32,348 bases of DNA from NCBI GenBank assembly GCA_944322555.1, contig CALUPJ010000111.1, forward strand, positions 1 through 32,348. Reading direction: 5' to 3'. A program made the position numbers and the translations under genes. A model generated the notes under the pieces. The model made no database searches. It saw only the letters and a list, made by a program, of their open reading frames with translations, and was not told where the DNA came from. Below are positions 23,007 to 32,348 of this stretch, piece by piece (the first letter of the stretch is position 1; every line of letters starts with the position of its first letter). Source of the DNA: Candidatus Gastranaerophilales bacterium. GTDB taxonomy: Bacteria; Cyanobacteriota; Vampirovibrionia; Gastranaerophilales; Gastranaerophilaceae.

Positions 23007-24086
23007 CTAGATATTTTTGTCTACCACGACTTTATGCAATCCTTTCGGATGGTCAACATTGCGTTTCAACTTTAATGCTGTTTCAAATGCAAGCTGCTGG
23101 CATATTACTACATTTGCAAACATTTGCTGAATTTCATTTTCGCATTCTATATTAATATTAAAATCCGGTTTTAGTTCGGCTGATGAAGGACCTATTATAA
23201 CCAGTTTCGGACTGTAATCCGTTTTAATTTTACAAAGATTTGAAATTGAGCGTTTTGAAATTTTATCAACGGATATGTATATTAAAAGCCCTTTGTTATT
23301 GAATACGGCAACATGTCCGTGCATAAATTCGCCTAAAATTGCTGCACTTATATTTTTATATGAGGTTTCTTTTATCTTCAGCGCGGCTTCTTTAGCAAGA
23401 GAATAAGATATTCCATCTGCCGTTATGACAATAAGATTTTCTTTTGATAAAACTTTTGCCAGTTCTTTTATTTCTTTCCGCTTTGCCAGAGCCTTTTCAA
23501 TAATTCCGGGCAGGCTGAATAATGATTTTTTGTACATATTTGTAGCTTCTCTGCCGTGAATATTTTCTACCAATTTCAATGAAATCAATATTAAACAGAG
23601 CATTTGTGAAGTGAAAGATTTTGTTGCGGCTATTCCGTGTTCAGTTCCTGCATAGCAGGCGACTTTATAATCACATTTCTGCCAGATGGTGGAGTTTTCA
23701 TTGTTTGTGATACAAAGAGAGGGAAGTGAAGAAAGAGTTTTAACTTTTTCAACCGATTTCAGGGTATCACTGGTTTCACCGGATTGCGTAATGAAAATAT
23801 ACAGTGTATTTTCATCATGCGGAATAACATTTTTTAATAAAAATTCGCTTGAATATATGGCTCTGGATTCAATTTTAGAAATCTTTTCGAGCAAATCAAC
23901 CGCAAATCTTGCGCAATGATATGAAGAACCGCTCGCAACCAGAACAATTTTAGTTGTATTCTGCGGTAAATCAATTTTTATTTCGCCTGTTTCAGGGTTA
24001 ATATATTTCATCAAAATATAGGGAATAATTTTCGCCTGTTCGGCAATTTCCGATTCCATATATGTCTTAACGGATTTTTTAAACAT
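23007..24086 (-). CDS. GlmS-like double-SIS sugar isomerase lacking the glutaminase domain
   Basis: This 359-residue cytoplasmic protein has two SIS domains. Motifs match the isomerase half of glucosamine-6-phosphate synthase: VLVASGSSYHCARF, FITQSGETSDTL, AGTEHGIAATKSFTSQ, ADGISYSLAKEAALKIKE, ILGEFMHGH and the closing NVDHPKGLHKVVV. The roughly 240-residue N-terminal class II amidotransferase domain of GlmS, with its catalytic Cys1, is absent and the ATG has a strong AGGAGAG site just upstream, so this is the natural start and not a fragment. Without glutaminase it may act as an amino-sugar isomerase/deaminase or deglycase (AgaS/FrlB-like roles); the substrate is unknown. It is followed on the same strand by no other gene, and lies downstream of comF. 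Confidence 0.87.
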   Translation of the reverse strand: MFKKSVKTYMESEIAEQAKIIPYILMKYINPETGEIKIDLPQNTTKIVLVASGSSYHCARFAVDLLEKISKIESRAIYSSEFLLKNVIPHDENTLYIFITQSGETSDTLKSVEKVKTLSSLPSLCITNNENSTIWQKCDYKVACYAGTEHGIAATKSFTSQMLCLILISLKLVENIHGREATNMYKKSLFSLPGIIEKALAKRKEIKELAKVLSKENLIVITADGISYSLAKEAALKIKETSYKNISAAILGEFMHGHVAVFNNKGLLIYISVDKISKRSISNLCKIKTDYSPKLVIIGPSSAELKPDFNINIECENEIQQMFANVVICQQLAFETALKLKRNVDHPKGLHKVVVDKNI

Positions 24087-24110
24087 AGCTCTCCTGAATA
24101 TATTTTTATT

Positions 24111-24755
24111 TTAACATACGGGAGATGAAGATGCCATACATACAATTTCATTTATACCGTATTTTTTTAATGTATTAATCATTTCTTCAAAAGTAGCACC
24201 TGTTGTACAAATGTCGTCAAGAATTAATATTGGTTTATTTAAATTTTTTGAAATATCAACTTCAAATGCTCCCGATAGATTTTCGATACGGGCTTTTCGC
24301 GAAAGTTTATATTGAGGTTTTGTATCTTTTATTCTTGTAATTAAATCAAAATTTGGTATCATTCCTGACATTTTACAGAACTCATATGCTACAAGTTCCA
24401 TATGATTGTATTTCCGTTTTTTAATTCTGTTTTTATGCAAGGGGACGGGAATAACTTGAAATTCGCAATTATCTTTTACATTTATCCAATACTCGTACAT
24501 AAATTTTGCAAGATAATGAGCAAGTTCTTTTTGTCTGTGATATTTAAGGCCTCGTATAAGTTTTTGCAGGTTCTTATCATATGTACCGCAGGTGTAAATA
24601 TCTATTCCGTTTATTATTCTGTTAGGGCGAAAATCTGAAAAAGCCAGTTCGTTATAACACTTCGGACACATTTTAAGCGAATATTTGGAGGATTGGCAGA
24701 AGTAGCATTTCTTACGATAAATTAAATCTAAAAATGATTCCAGAAAATTTTTCAT
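24111..24755 (-). CDS. ComF family phosphoribosyltransferase-like protein
   Basis: This 214-residue protein has an N-terminal zinc-binding pair of CxxC knuckles (KKCYFCQ and MCPKCYN). A phosphoribosyltransferase-type core follows, with VIPVPLHKNRIKKRKYNHME, the ComF-typical P-x-x-x-x-R...R-x-F/Y-N segment, TKPQYKLSRKAR and the PRPP loop ILILDDICTTGATFEEM. ComF proteins act in the cytoplasm during uptake of single-stranded DNA in natural transformation, but the family is also found in non-competent species. No other competence gene is present here. The gene likely shares a transcript with the SIS isomerase 24 bases downstream. The ATG has no Shine-Dalgarno sequence and lies 6 bases after a TATAAT. 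Confidence 0.92.
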   Translation of the reverse strand: MKNFLESFLDLIYRKKCYFCQSSKYSLKMCPKCYNELAFSDFRPNRIINGIDIYTCGTYDKNLQKLIRGLKYHRQKELAHYLAKFMYEYWINVKDNCEFQVIPVPLHKNRIKKRKYNHMELVAYEFCKMSGMIPNFDLITRIKDTKPQYKLSRKARIENLSGAFEVDISKNLNKPILILDDICTTGATFEEMINTLKKYGINEIVCMASSSPVC

Positions 24756-24761
24756 AAAGTT

Positions 24762-24770
24762 ATTATAACA
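24762..24770 (-). promoter_or_regulatory. Extended -10 directly before comF, implying a leaderless mRNA
   Basis: Minus-strand TGTTATAAT is followed by six bases (AACTTT) and the comF ATG. The predicted transcription start falls on or next to the AUG, and no Shine-Dalgarno sequence is present. The lepA start shows the same 6-base spacing. Confidence 0.5.
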
Positions 24771-24848
24771 TATTTGATGCCAAACTCTTGTCAGGTTTAT
24801 CGGCCAAAATGTATGTTCCTTTATTTAGCTGAAAATTGTTACTTTTTA

Positions 24849-24877
24849 TTTACAACTTTTTGAAAATAGTTTAATAT
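24849..24877 (+). promoter_or_regulatory. SigA-type promoter of the RND efflux operon
   Basis: TTTACA (24849-24854), a 17-base spacer and TAATAT (24872-24877) predict a start near 24884, about 29 bases before the adaptor ATG, which has GAGAGAGGT just upstream. No regulator gene or clear operator palindrome is seen beside it. Confidence 0.6.
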
Positions 24878-24912
24878 TAACATGGGGTTTTTTTATAGTT
24901 GGAGAGAGGTAA

Positions 24913-26079
24913 ATGAAATTTAATATAACAAGAAAACAAGCAGGCATTGGTATTTTACTGATTATAATTGTGCCTATTATATATAATAAAATTTCCGGTC
25001 AAATAACCGGTTTTATTCAAAGACAGGCAATGCTTATGCCTAAAGAGGTTGTGGTTGACAATCCGCATACTGAAAAAGTTAATATCTCGGCTGAAGCAAC
25101 AGGGAGGGTAGAAGCTAAATATTCGGTTGACGTTGTTGCAAGGGTTCCGGGGTTTTTAATTAAAAAATATTTTAAAGAAGGCGATTTTGTAAAGAAAGGT
25201 CAATTAATTTTTAAAATAGATCCCAGGGAATACCAGATTGAGGTTAATAATTCACTCGCAAATGTTAATCAATACAGTGCACTGTTAAAAAATGCACAAC
25301 AAGAATTAAACAGGGCAAATGCATTGATAAAAGAAGATTTAATAAGCCGCTCCGATGTGGATCAGAGTCTTGCTACGAGAAATCAAAACAAAGCTCTTTT
25401 GGATGCCGCAAAGCAGCAATATGAACTGGCCAAAGTAAATTTAAGCTACACCGATATAAAATCTCCTATCGACGGACGTATAGGTAAAGTTCAGATTACT
25501 GAGGGTAATTATGTCACTGCAACTTCGGGTTCTCTTGTAAATATATCCAGTACAAATCCGGTGTATCTGGCTTTTAGTCTGAAAGGAGATGATTTTGTCC
25601 GGCTTTTGCAAGCCAGCAATAATTTTAATGATGTAGAAGTCAAGGTTCAGTTTGACAGCGGAGAATGGTATGATGAAACAGGTGTTATTGATTTTGTAGA
25701 CAATAAAATTGATAAAGACTCGGGGACGATAAGCTTGCGTGCTGTTTTTGACAATTCAAAAGGCTGGCTGGTTCCGGGCAATTACATGAAAGTTAAACTG
25801 ACTGCACCGAAAATAGTTGATTATATGGTAGTTCCGCAATCCTGTACAAAAGGCGATCCGATGAGCGGTTATTATGTATGGACTGTTAAAGATAATAAGG
25901 CCGTTCGTAAAGACATTGAAGTTTCAAACAGCGTAAACAATAACTGGATAGTAGAAAGCGGCTTGAACTTTAGTGATGTGGTCGTTGTTGCGGGGATACA
26001 AAATGTTTCCGCAGAAGGTCAAAAGCTGAAAATTATTGATAATGAAGATTACGTTAAAAATCTGAATGCGGGTAAATAG
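24913..26079 (+). CDS. RND efflux pump periplasmic adaptor (membrane fusion protein)
   Basis: This 388-residue AcrA/MexA-type adaptor bridges the inner-membrane pump and the outer-membrane channel. An N-terminal membrane anchor (about 9-26) lacks a lipobox Cys, so it is not a lipoprotein. The lipoyl/barrel-sandwich halves are visible around [31 protein letters not shown] (about 75-105) and [23 protein letters not shown] (about 180-205). A helical hairpin with heptads lies between them (about 110-175), followed by the beta-barrel and membrane-proximal domains ([29 protein letters not shown]). It is the first gene of a three-gene unit, 8 bases before the permease. The exported compound (drug, bile acid or lipid) cannot be told. 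Confidence 0.93.
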   Translation: MKFNITRKQAGIGILLIIIVPIIYNKISGQITGFIQRQAMLMPKEVVVDNPHTEKVNISAEATGRVEAKYSVDVVARVPGFLIKKYFKEGDFVKKGQLIFKIDPREYQIEVNNSLANVNQYSALLKNAQQELNRANALIKEDLISRSDVDQSLATRNQNKALLDAAKQQYELAKVNLSYTDIKSPIDGRIGKVQITEGNYVTATSGSLVNISSTNPVYLAFSLKGDDFVRLLQASNNFNDVEVKVQFDSGEWYDETGVIDFVDNKIDKDSGTISLRAVFDNSKGWLVPGNYMKVKLTAPKIVDYMVVPQSCTKGDPMSGYYVWTVKDNKAVRKDIEVSNSVNNNWIVESGLNFSDVVVVAGIQNVSAEGQKLKIIDNEDYVKNLNAGK

Positions 26080-26087
26080 GATATATA

Positions 26088-29000
26088 ATGAAAAAGATTT
26101 TTGATAAAGAAAAATTATACTTTTTTATAAGAAAGCCGAGATTTGCACTGGTAATATCAGTATGTATAGTCATTATGGGTTTAATTTCAATGGCGACATT
26201 GAAACAGGAAAACTATCCCGACGTTACGCCGCCTCAGGTAAGAGTGTCCGCATCATATACGGGGGCGAATGCCGAGGTTATTGAATCATCAATTGCTACG
26301 GTTTTGGAAAATAAGCTGAACGGTGTAGAAAATCTTTCTTATATGACATCCACTTCTTATGACGGTTCGTATTCATTAACAATGTATTTTAAAGTCGGAA
26401 CGGACAAAAACGTAAACCTGATGAACGTACAAAACAGAATACAGCAGGTATTATCACAACTGCCTGAAGAAGTTCAAAGAACGGGTGTAACTGCTTTGAG
26501 CAGAACATCAGGCTCGGGAGCATTGATATTAAATATTATGCCGCTTACGGATAATTGGACACAGCTTAATATGACGAATTACGGTTCAATTTATATTAAA
26601 GATGAACTGAAACGTGTTGAAGGAGTTGCTGACATTGATGTATACGGTTCGGGTGACTATTCTATGCGAATTTGGCTTGATCCGCAAAAAATGGCCGGAC
26701 TTAATATTTCCACAACAGAAGTTAAAAATGCCGTTATAAGTCAAAATACACAGGTAACCGCAGGTTCTCTGGGTGCTCTGCCTACGGATGATGAGCAGGC
26801 ATTGCAGCTTACATTAAAGTCAAAAGGAAGATTATCCGATGTAGAAGAGTTTGAAAATATAATAATCCGCTCAAATATGGACGGAAGTAAAGTAAGGTTG
26901 AAAGATATTGCCCGTGTTGAACTCGGTGCAGTTTCATACTCAAACTTAGGTACCGTAAACGGTAAGCCTGCCGCTCTGATTATGGTTTCGCAGTTATCTG
27001 ACGCAAACATTTTGAATCTGTCAAAAGCAGTAAAGCAAAAAATCCAGGAAATAAATTCAAGGCTGGATAACGGGCTTAAAATTCAGATTATAAAAGATGA
27101 TTCCGATTATATCCATGAATCAATGAAGGAAGTTGAATTTACAATTCTGCTTACTGCCGTAATAGTTATAATAATTATTTTCCTTTTTCTTGGCGATGCT
27201 ATGGCAACATTGGTTCCGTGTGTTACAATTCCTGTTTCATTGATAGGGACTTTTATTGCACTAAAAGCCCTGAATATGAGTATTAACCTGTTGTCACTGT
27301 TTGCTCTGGTTCTTGCGGTCGGTGTTGTAGTAGATGATGCAATTGTTGTTATAGAAAACGTAAAACGCCATCTTGAGGAAGGTAAAACGGCAGTTATTGC
27401 GACACAGCTTACAATGGAAGAAGTGGGTTCTTCTCTGGTTGCAATGGCTATGGTATTAATGGCTGTATTTGTACCTATTATATTTATGGGCGGAATGACG
27501 GGAGTTATGTATAAACAGTTTGCCGTTTGTATTGCCGTATCCATTGCCATTTCGGCAATATGTGCTCTGACGCTTTCACCAGCAATGTGCTCACACTTTC
27601 TCGGAAAACATGAACATAAGGCGGGAAAATTAGATAAACTGCCGTTTTATGATGAAATTAACGGTCTGTTTGAAACAATTAAATACAGAACATCTATAAT
27701 AATAGAAGATTTTAACAAATTTTTTGCTAAAGCTGAAGATATTTATATTGAATACGAAAACAAATTTGTACATGATAAAAAATCTGCAATAGTGCTTTAT
27801 TTATCACTCGTAGTACTTACGCTTGCCTGCTTTAAAATAATACCTACAGGTTTTATCCCTGATGAAGACCAGGGTGTATTGCTTGCAAGTATAACGCTTC
27901 CTGATGGAGCTTCGCTCTCAAGAACAGAAGAGGTCGGAATGAGGCTTATAGAACAGGTTAGAAATCTTGAGGGAGTAGATGAAGAGAGATTGATGCTTTT
28001 CGGCGGAAATGGGGCTACTAATACTGCTACGGCTATTATATCTCTTGACGATTATGCGGACAGAAAAGTTGCAGGTTTTAACTGGATAAAAAGAAAGCTG
28101 ACCGGACGCCCGACAAACCTTTCTCACACGGCAATACTTAACAGAATAAGAGCAATTGCATCCAATACAAAAGAAGCTTCAATTGTTGTATTCTCTCCGC
28201 CTGCTATCAGCGGTATGAGTATGCTCGGCGGATTTGAGTTTCAAATGCTTTCAAAAGGCGAATATACTCCGCAGGAACTTGAAACGTGGGCAAACAAACT
28301 TATACAAGCCGCAAATCAGAATCCGGCCCTTTCAAGTGTTTATACTAACTTTCAGGCAAATGTTCCGCAGTATACCGTTGAAATTGATTATGAGAAGGCT
28401 TTGGCACAAAGTATTGATTTGCAGGAACTTTATTCTACACTCGCCTCAATGCTCGGAACTTATTATATTAATGATTTTAATAAGTATGACAGAGTGTTTA
28501 AAGTTCAAATGCAGGCAGAAAGTCAATTTAGGAATACGGCAACAGATTTGTCGGGAATATACGTAAAAAATACAAATGGTGTAATGGTTCCGATACTTTC
28601 CGTAATAAAACTTAAACAAACTATCGGTACGGCATCTATTTCGAGATACAACCTGTATAAGTCGGTGCAAATTCAGGGGCAGGAAGCGGCAGGCAAAAGT
28701 TCGGGAGACGCTATGAAAGCTATGGAAAGCGTAGCAAGACAAGTACTGCCTTCCGATATAGGTTATGACTGGTCAGGAACTTCCGCTCAGGAGAGAGAAG
28801 CCTCCGGTCAGACTGCAATTATTGTTGCAATGGCATTAATATTTGTGTATCTGTTTCTTGTTGCCCTATACGAAAGCTTTACAATTCCGATTGCGGTACT
28901 TTTAATTTCGCCGATTGCGGCACTCGGAGCCTTGATTTTCCAAATGATGATTAACCAATCCTTTGACATATATTCACAGGTTGGTATGATTACGTTAATC

Positions 29001-29351
29001 GGACTTGCAGCAAAACAATCCATTTTAATTGTTGAGTTTGCAAAGGAAGAACACGAAAAACACGGACTTCCTGTTAAAGAAGCTGCTGTTAAAGCGGCTA
29101 AATTGAGATTCAGAGCTATTATGATGACCGAACTTGCATTTGTTCTCGGAGTTATGCCGATGCTTTTTGCAGTCGGGGCCGGTGCAAATTCAAGAATCTC
29201 CGTCGGTTCAACAGTTTTTGGCGGTATGATAGCGGCTGCAACAATTGGTGCGGTTCTCACTCCCGCTTTTTATGTAATTATTCAGGAATTTGTCGATAAA
29301 TTTCCAAAACAAGACATAACCGAAAAAGATTTGGAGATTGAAGAAAAATGA
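26088..29351 (+). CDS. RND family efflux permease (HAE1/AcrB type)
   Basis: This 1087-residue trimeric, proton-driven inner-membrane exporter has the duplicated RND plan. Helix 1 (about 18-36) ends in [10 protein letters not shown], and a first periplasmic loop holds porter domains. Helices 2-6 carry the proton-relay pair Asp416-Asp417 in [17 protein letters not shown]. The second half repeats this after [26 protein letters not shown]. The C-terminal helices contain [20 protein letters not shown] and [13 protein letters not shown]. It is about 40 residues longer than AcrB. The extra length is a charged cytoplasmic segment between helices 6 and 7 (about 505-570, from [13 protein letters not shown] to [11 protein letters not shown]). 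Class HAE1 implies hydrophobic or amphiphilic substrates. The last codon overlaps the channel gene (ATGA). Confidence 0.95.
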   Translation: MKKIFDKEKLYFFIRKPRFALVISVCIVIMGLISMATLKQENYPDVTPPQVRVSASYTGANAEVIESSIATVLENKLNGVENLSYMTSTSYDGSYSLTMYFKVGTDKNVNLMNVQNRIQQVLSQLPEEVQRTGVTALSRTSGSGALILNIMPLTDNWTQLNMTNYGSIYIKDELKRVEGVADIDVYGSGDYSMRIWLDPQKMAGLNISTTEVKNAVISQNTQVTAGSLGALPTDDEQALQLTLKSKGRLSDVEEFENIIIRSNMDGSKVRLKDIARVELGAVSYSNLGTVNGKPAALIMVSQLSDANILNLSKAVKQKIQEINSRLDNGLKIQIIKDDSDYIHESMKEVEFTILLTAVIVIIIIFLFLGDAMATLVPCVTIPVSLIGTFIALKALNMSINLLSLFALVLAVGVVVDDAIVVIENVKRHLEEGKTAVIATQLTMEEVGSSLVAMAMVLMAVFVPIIFMGGMTGVMYKQFAVCIAVSIAISAICALTLSPAMCSHFLGKHEHKAGKLDKLPFYDEINGLFETIKYRTSIIIEDFNKFFAKAEDIYIEYENKFVHDKKSAIVLYLSLVVLTLACFKIIPTGFIPDEDQGVLLASITLPDGASLSRTEEVGMRLIEQVRNLEGVDEERLMLFGGNGATNTATAIISLDDYADRKVAGFNWIKRKLTGRPTNLSHTAILNRIRAIASNTKEASIVVFSPPAISGMSMLGGFEFQMLSKGEYTPQELETWANKLIQAANQNPALSSVYTNFQANVPQYTVEIDYEKALAQSIDLQELYSTLASMLGTYYINDFNKYDRVFKVQMQAESQFRNTATDLSGIYVKNTNGVMVPILSVIKLKQTIGTASISRYNLYKSVQIQGQEAAGKSSGDAMKAMESVARQVLPSDIGYDWSGTSAQEREASGQTAIIVAMALIFVYLFLVALYESFTIPIAVLLISPIAALGALIFQMMINQSFDIYSQVGMITLIGLAAKQSILIVEFAKEEHEKHGLPVKEAAVKAAKLRFRAIMMTELAFVLGVMPMLFAVGAGANSRISVGSTVFGGMIAAATIGAVLTPAFYVIIQEFVDKFPKQDITEKDLEIEEK

Positions 29352-30880
29352 AAAAGTTAAAAAGGTTTATAAATACATTTTTAATCTGTTCGCTAATATC
29401 ACTCTGCGGGACCTATACCGCGGCTAAGGAAAAGGGGGAAGTCCCGTTGAATTATATTGCGAAAAAAGATGAACAGGTTCATATTGTTAAACCGGAAAAG
29501 AAAAAGAAAATAAATCTCAGACGCCAGAGAAAGCAAAATATCGAAAATGCCAAAACAAAGGTCGAAACTTCCAAAGAAGCAGAAGGAATGTATGAAACAA
29601 AATTCCCTACAATTAACAGTAAAATAGAATATGCTGATATGAACGGAGAAGTAACTCTTAGTGATTGTATAAAACTTGCAATTACGCATCATCCCGCAAT
29701 CATGTCTGCTATAAGTAATGCTGAAATTTATAAATCAAGAGTCGGGCAGGCCTGGTCAAACTACTTTCCTACAATAAATGCCGGAGTTAATTATTCAAGA
29801 AATGATATGTTCATGACAATGTCCAGTGCATATATGAGAATGATGAGTCAGAAATATAATATGTATTATATGCCTCAAATTTCGGCGGATTTGCTTTTAT
29901 TTGATTTTGGTAAAACCAAATCAATGGCAGACTATGCAAAGAGAAGTTATGAAGCTTCAAGATATGATGCCGAAACCAGTATTGAACTTGTTATATATAA
30001 CGTGAAAGTTGCATACTATAACCTCGTTTTTGCTAAAATTCAGAAAACAGTCTACGAAGATACCGTAAAAGACTTTGAATTACAGTTAAAACAGGCAAGG
30101 GCACAATATGAAATAGGAAGAAAGGCTAAAATTGACGTTACAACAGCGGAATATAACCTGGGTAATGCAAAAGTAAATCTTATTAAGGCAAAAAATACAA
30201 TGGAACTTGCAGCGGCAGAGCTTGCGAATGCCGTCGGTATTCCTGAATTGGAAAATGTTATTTTAAAAGATGAATTGAACAGCAAAAAATACGATGTAAA
30301 TTTTAAAGACTTGCTTGCTACGGCTGAAGCTTCCCGCCCTGCATTGCTTTCTGCCAAAAAACAAATGGATGCGGCAGAAATGAATGTCAGAAGTGCAAAA
30401 AGAGCGTTTACGCCGGATATTAGTGCTTTCGGCTCCTATAGTCAGGGGGGACGTCAAATCGATGCGGATTACGGATATCAGGTAGGTGTTCAACTAAACT
30501 ATACGGCATTAAATCTTATGCTTTTGAAAAAACAAGTTGATGAAATGACTGCTGCTTATAAAAAGGCGGTTGCGGATTACGAACAGCAAAGGCAAAATGT
30601 TTATCTTGAAGTAAAGAGTGCATATATAAGCCTCTTGAATTCCCACGACAGTTTAGGGGTTTCGAAGTTGGCTCTTCAGCAGGCAAAAGAACGCCAATAT
30701 CAGGCTTTTAGACGGTATCAGGTCGGATTGGGAGATGCAATAGAATTTAAGGATGCGGAAAATTCATACTTGAATGCTCAGCTTGATTATTATTCAAATC
30801 TCCTAAACTACAATATCAATGCGGCTGAAATTGAGCGTGTAATCGGTGCACCAATAAAAGAATCTGATATAGATTTATAA
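29348..30880 (+). CDS. TolC family outer-membrane efflux protein
   Basis: This 510-residue outer-membrane factor completes the tripartite pump. A signal peptide ([26 protein letters not shown]) is followed by an unusual, very basic stretch (about 45-75, [21 protein letters not shown] in part) before the first conserved OEP segment [20 protein letters not shown] (about 100-120). Two tandem OEP repeats follow. Each has long Ala/Gln/Lys-rich coiled helices ([27 protein letters not shown]-type; second repeat with [19 protein letters not shown] and [20 protein letters not shown]) and short beta segments ([22 protein letters not shown]). Translation is coupled to the permease by a 4-base ATGA overlap. 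No obvious terminator follows. Confidence 0.93.
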   Translation: MKKLKRFINTFLICSLISLCGTYTAAKEKGEVPLNYIAKKDEQVHIVKPEKKKKINLRRQRKQNIENAKTKVETSKEAEGMYETKFPTINSKIEYADMNGEVTLSDCIKLAITHHPAIMSAISNAEIYKSRVGQAWSNYFPTINAGVNYSRNDMFMTMSSAYMRMMSQKYNMYYMPQISADLLLFDFGKTKSMADYAKRSYEASRYDAETSIELVIYNVKVAYYNLVFAKIQKTVYEDTVKDFELQLKQARAQYEIGRKAKIDVTTAEYNLGNAKVNLIKAKNTMELAAAELANAVGIPELENVILKDELNSKKYDVNFKDLLATAEASRPALLSAKKQMDAAEMNVRSAKRAFTPDISAFGSYSQGGRQIDADYGYQVGVQLNYTALNLMLLKKQVDEMTAAYKKAVADYEQQRQNVYLEVKSAYISLLNSHDSLGVSKLALQQAKERQYQAFRRYQVGLGDAIEFKDAENSYLNAQLDYYSNLLNYNINAAEIERVIGAPIKESDIDL

Positions 30881-30930
30881 GAATAGGAACAATACTTGCA
30901 CTGTGTAATATACGATTATATTTACTGCTC

Positions 30931-30958
30931 TTGAAAATTGATACTGTTATTGTATAAT
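30931..30958 (+). promoter_or_regulatory. SigA-type promoter of the 169-residue orphan gene
   Basis: TTGAAA (30931-30936), a 16-base spacer and TATAAT (30953-30958) predict a start near 30965. The ATG at 30977 has AAGGAG about 6 bases upstream; the longer frame from 30938 would begin inside the promoter and is rejected. Confidence 0.65.
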
Positions 30959-30976
30959 TATCAAAAAGGAGTGTGT

Positions 30977-31486
30977 ATGAAAATATTATCGACCAATTTA
31001 GCAGCTACTTCTGTTAAATCTTCTTATCTTTCCGGAACAAATTTTAAAGGGTTGTGGGGCCATCAAAATGTATCGTGTGTAACCAATGATTGCGGCTATG
31101 TTTATTCATCGGTACGTAATTATTATCCGTTTAAAGATGAAATTGTAAAAGAATTTCCGCAAATGCAAAAACATGCTGCGGATTGGACAAATGCCGGAAC
31201 GGATATTCGTGAATTTTATAGTATTGATGTTCATACGCCGTTATCTTTTTCAGCAGAAGAATATAAAATTTATAAAAATTTTGAAAAAGATAGAAAAGCA
31301 TCGGGAGTTCTTGTAGAGGCTGTGGAAAAAGAACTTATAAACAGGGATTTGTTAAAATATTTAAATGCTGACGGGTTAGAAAAATTTAAAGCAACTCAAA
31401 AAAAGTTATTAGTACAAAAAAGACCGACTTTTGATATTAGCGATTGTTTTAAAAAATTCTTTCGAATGTTCAAAATTTTGAAATAA
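30977..31486 (+). CDS. Unrecognised 169-residue protein with N-terminal NFKG motif
   Basis: I do not recognise this family. The start is MKILSTNLAATSVKSSYLSGTNFKG, with a Ser/Thr-rich, mildly basic N-terminus ending in N-F-K-G at 22-25. A segment with two cysteines (VSCVTNDCGYVY) comes next, then aromatic-rich, charged helices (YKIYKNFEKDRKASGVLVEAVEKEL, LEKFKATQKKLL). The C-terminus is Phe/Lys-rich (CFKKFFRMFKILK) and could form an amphipathic membrane-seeking helix. There is no classical signal peptide or transmembrane helix. A good AAGGAG ribosome site and its own promoter support a real gene. Its stop is 14 bases from the convergent DNA glycosylase gene. The N-terminal motif resembles that of the orphan at 15625. 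Confidence 0.75.
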   Translation: MKILSTNLAATSVKSSYLSGTNFKGLWGHQNVSCVTNDCGYVYSSVRNYYPFKDEIVKEFPQMQKHAADWTNAGTDIREFYSIDVHTPLSFSAEEYKIYKNFEKDRKASGVLVEAVEKELINRDLLKYLNADGLEKFKATQKKLLVQKRPTFDISDCFKKFFRMFKILK

Positions 31487-31500
31487 TTCAATTTTAGCAA

Positions 31501-31989
31501 TCAAATTACAGTTTTCCATTTATCAATTAGTTTTGCTAAATTATAACGGGCATTTGCAGGACTTGTGGAAGGCAATTTATAACAAATATAGCTTTCCAAT
31601 ATGTCGGGAAAGTATTTTTTGAAAGCCGAATATGCCTTGTTGCCGTTTAAATATATTCTTTTGATATTAGGATATTTCAATAAAAGTTTTCTTATGTCGT
31701 TCGGAATTTCGTTTAATATGTTGGAATCAAGGCTTCCCTCACGCTTACAGGTTTTTATTGTATCCCACAGGGCAATCTTATTTTTAAGCAGTGTGTTTAA
31801 TTTTTCCTGATAAGTTTTTTCGTGAAGTTTCGGAGTTTTACATAAATATGCCATAACTTTCCAAAAACGGTTCTGCGGATGAGCATAATACTGCTGCTCC
31901 TCAAGTGATTTTACTCCTGGCATGGAACCCAAAATAAGAATTTCTGAAAGGTTATCTATTGAAGGTTTAAAACTTTTACATTTCGACAT
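31501..31989 (-). CDS. DNA-deoxyinosine glycosylase-like protein (uracil-DNA glycosylase superfamily)
   Basis: This 162-residue base-excision repair enzyme belongs to the uracil-DNA glycosylase fold. The family hallmarks are ILILGSMPGVKSLEEQQYY (G-S-x-P-G active-site loop), HPQNRFWKVMAYL, ALWDTIKTCKREGSLDSNI, IYLNGNKAYSAFKKYF and the C-terminal KLPSTSPANA loop. This combination is that of hypoxanthine (deoxyinosine)-DNA glycosylases, UDG family 6, which remove deaminated adenine. A longer frame starts at a non-ATG codon at 32067, but ATG 31989 (MSKCKSFKP) fits the usual family length, so I use it. A GGAG lies 12 bases upstream, which is rather far. A possible promoter TTGTTT-16-TATAAA (32036-32009) lies just before it. 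Confidence 0.88.
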   Translation of the reverse strand: MSKCKSFKPSIDNLSEILILGSMPGVKSLEEQQYYAHPQNRFWKVMAYLCKTPKLHEKTYQEKLNTLLKNKIALWDTIKTCKREGSLDSNILNEIPNDIRKLLLKYPNIKRIYLNGNKAYSAFKKYFPDILESYICYKLPSTSPANARYNLAKLIDKWKTVI

Positions 31990-32348
31990 AGAAATTTTAC
32001 TCCAATTGTTTATATGCCTGATTTTACAACAAACAATCCAAATAAAATACCGATTTATAGGCAGCAAAGATTAGAAATGACAAAAATTGTCATATTAAAT
32101 TCTGCCGGGGTAAAACTTTAACCTGTAAGCTTCATGGTTCAAAGTTTTCGTATTTAAACTTATATAAAATACAAAGCAGCAGATTGTGTCACCTGTACAT
32201 CCAAAAATTTTATTTATAAGATAAAATCTTACTTATGAATTGGCGCGGCTGCTGTTTCATTTTATTTTACAGAATGCACTGAAAAGATTTTTTCAAAAAA
32301 TGTGAGCATTTTGTGAGCATAACGTCACCTAACCCTAATAAAAAAATA
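31990..32348. other. Non-coding end region with inverted and direct repeats
   Basis: No supported gene occurs in this A/T-rich stretch. It holds a perfect 7-3-7 palindrome ATGACAA-AAA-TTGTCAT (32077-32093), a 6-3-6 palindrome TAAGAT-AAA-ATCTTA (32217-32231), an imperfect 20-bp palindrome centred on AAGCTT near 32130, and two direct copies of TGTGAGCAT (32301-32309, 32312-32320) 11 bases apart. They may be regulatory sites for the glycosylase gene or for a gene beyond the window. Confidence 0.5.

Noticed and set aside
30938-30976. Longer start for the 169-residue orphan at 30938
   Set aside because: That stretch overlaps the promoter TTGAAA/TATAAT; ATG 30977 has a proper AAGGAG site.
31990-32067. 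N-terminal extension of the DNA glycosylase to 32067
   Set aside because: The extra 26 residues begin at a non-ATG codon, are not part of the known fold and cover the likely promoter.
32068-32348. tRNA or small structured RNA gene in the last stretch
   Set aside because: No T-loop (GTTCRANNC) or cloverleaf could be found; only short palindromes are present.

Overview
The window is AT-rich DNA from a flagellated, double-membraned bacterium. A tripartite RND efflux pump with a TolC-type outer-membrane channel shows the outer membrane, and a near-complete set of flagellar export and basal-body genes shows the flagellum. A pilin-like protein with a strongly patterned N-terminus (K-R-G-F-T-L-T-E-V-L-I-T-L-G-I-I-G), several short orphan proteins with an aromatic-x-G motif near the N-terminus, and an enlarged phosphoglucomutase-family enzyme suggest a non-photosynthetic gut cyanobacterial relative (Vampirovibrionia/'Melainabacteria', order Gastranaerophilales). 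This assignment is an inference from pattern memory (about 0.6). No rRNA, tRNA, CRISPR array, prophage or insertion sequence was recognised.

Layout. 1-1279: 3' part of groEL. 1280-1852: three tandem copies of a 191-bp hairpin-bearing unit between groEL and the convergent pair phosphoglucomutase/GtrA-like (1865-4560, minus). 4797-6533: fliD with its own promoter, facing lepA (6596-8398, minus) across a bidirectional terminator. 8515-9387: a type IV pilin-like gene. 9455-13362 (minus): an export-gate and motor-switch operon in the order fliM/N fusion, fliO, fliP, fliQ, an unrecognised exported protein, fliR. 13524-16260: three accessory genes (alpha/beta hydrolase, HNH-like protein, probable acetyltransferase). 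16265-17818: metG. 17979-22678 (plus): fliF-fliG-fliH-fliI, followed by a 77-residue protein with its own promoter. 23007-24755 (minus): a glutaminase-less GlmS-like isomerase and a ComF-family protein. 24913-30880 (plus): RND adaptor, permease and outer-membrane factor. 30977-31989: a small orphan protein and a deoxyinosine-type DNA glycosylase. The last 0.36 kb is non-coding with inverted and direct repeats.

How the genes fit together. FliF is the MS ring, and FliG plus the FliM/N fusion form the C-ring rotor and switch. FliO assists assembly of the FliP/FliQ/FliR export gate. FliH and FliI are the stator and ATPase that feed the gate, and FliD caps the filament. FlhA, FlhB, FliJ, a separate FliM, hook, rod and flagellin genes are not in this window. 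The most unusual points are: a strong internal ribosome-binding site that could give a free FliN-like fragment from the FliM/N fusion (as in type III secretion SctQ proteins); an exported protein translationally locked between fliQ and fliR; a 70-residue tail on FliQ; the 191-bp tandem repeats; and lepA and comF promoters placed so close to their ATGs that the mRNAs would be leaderless.
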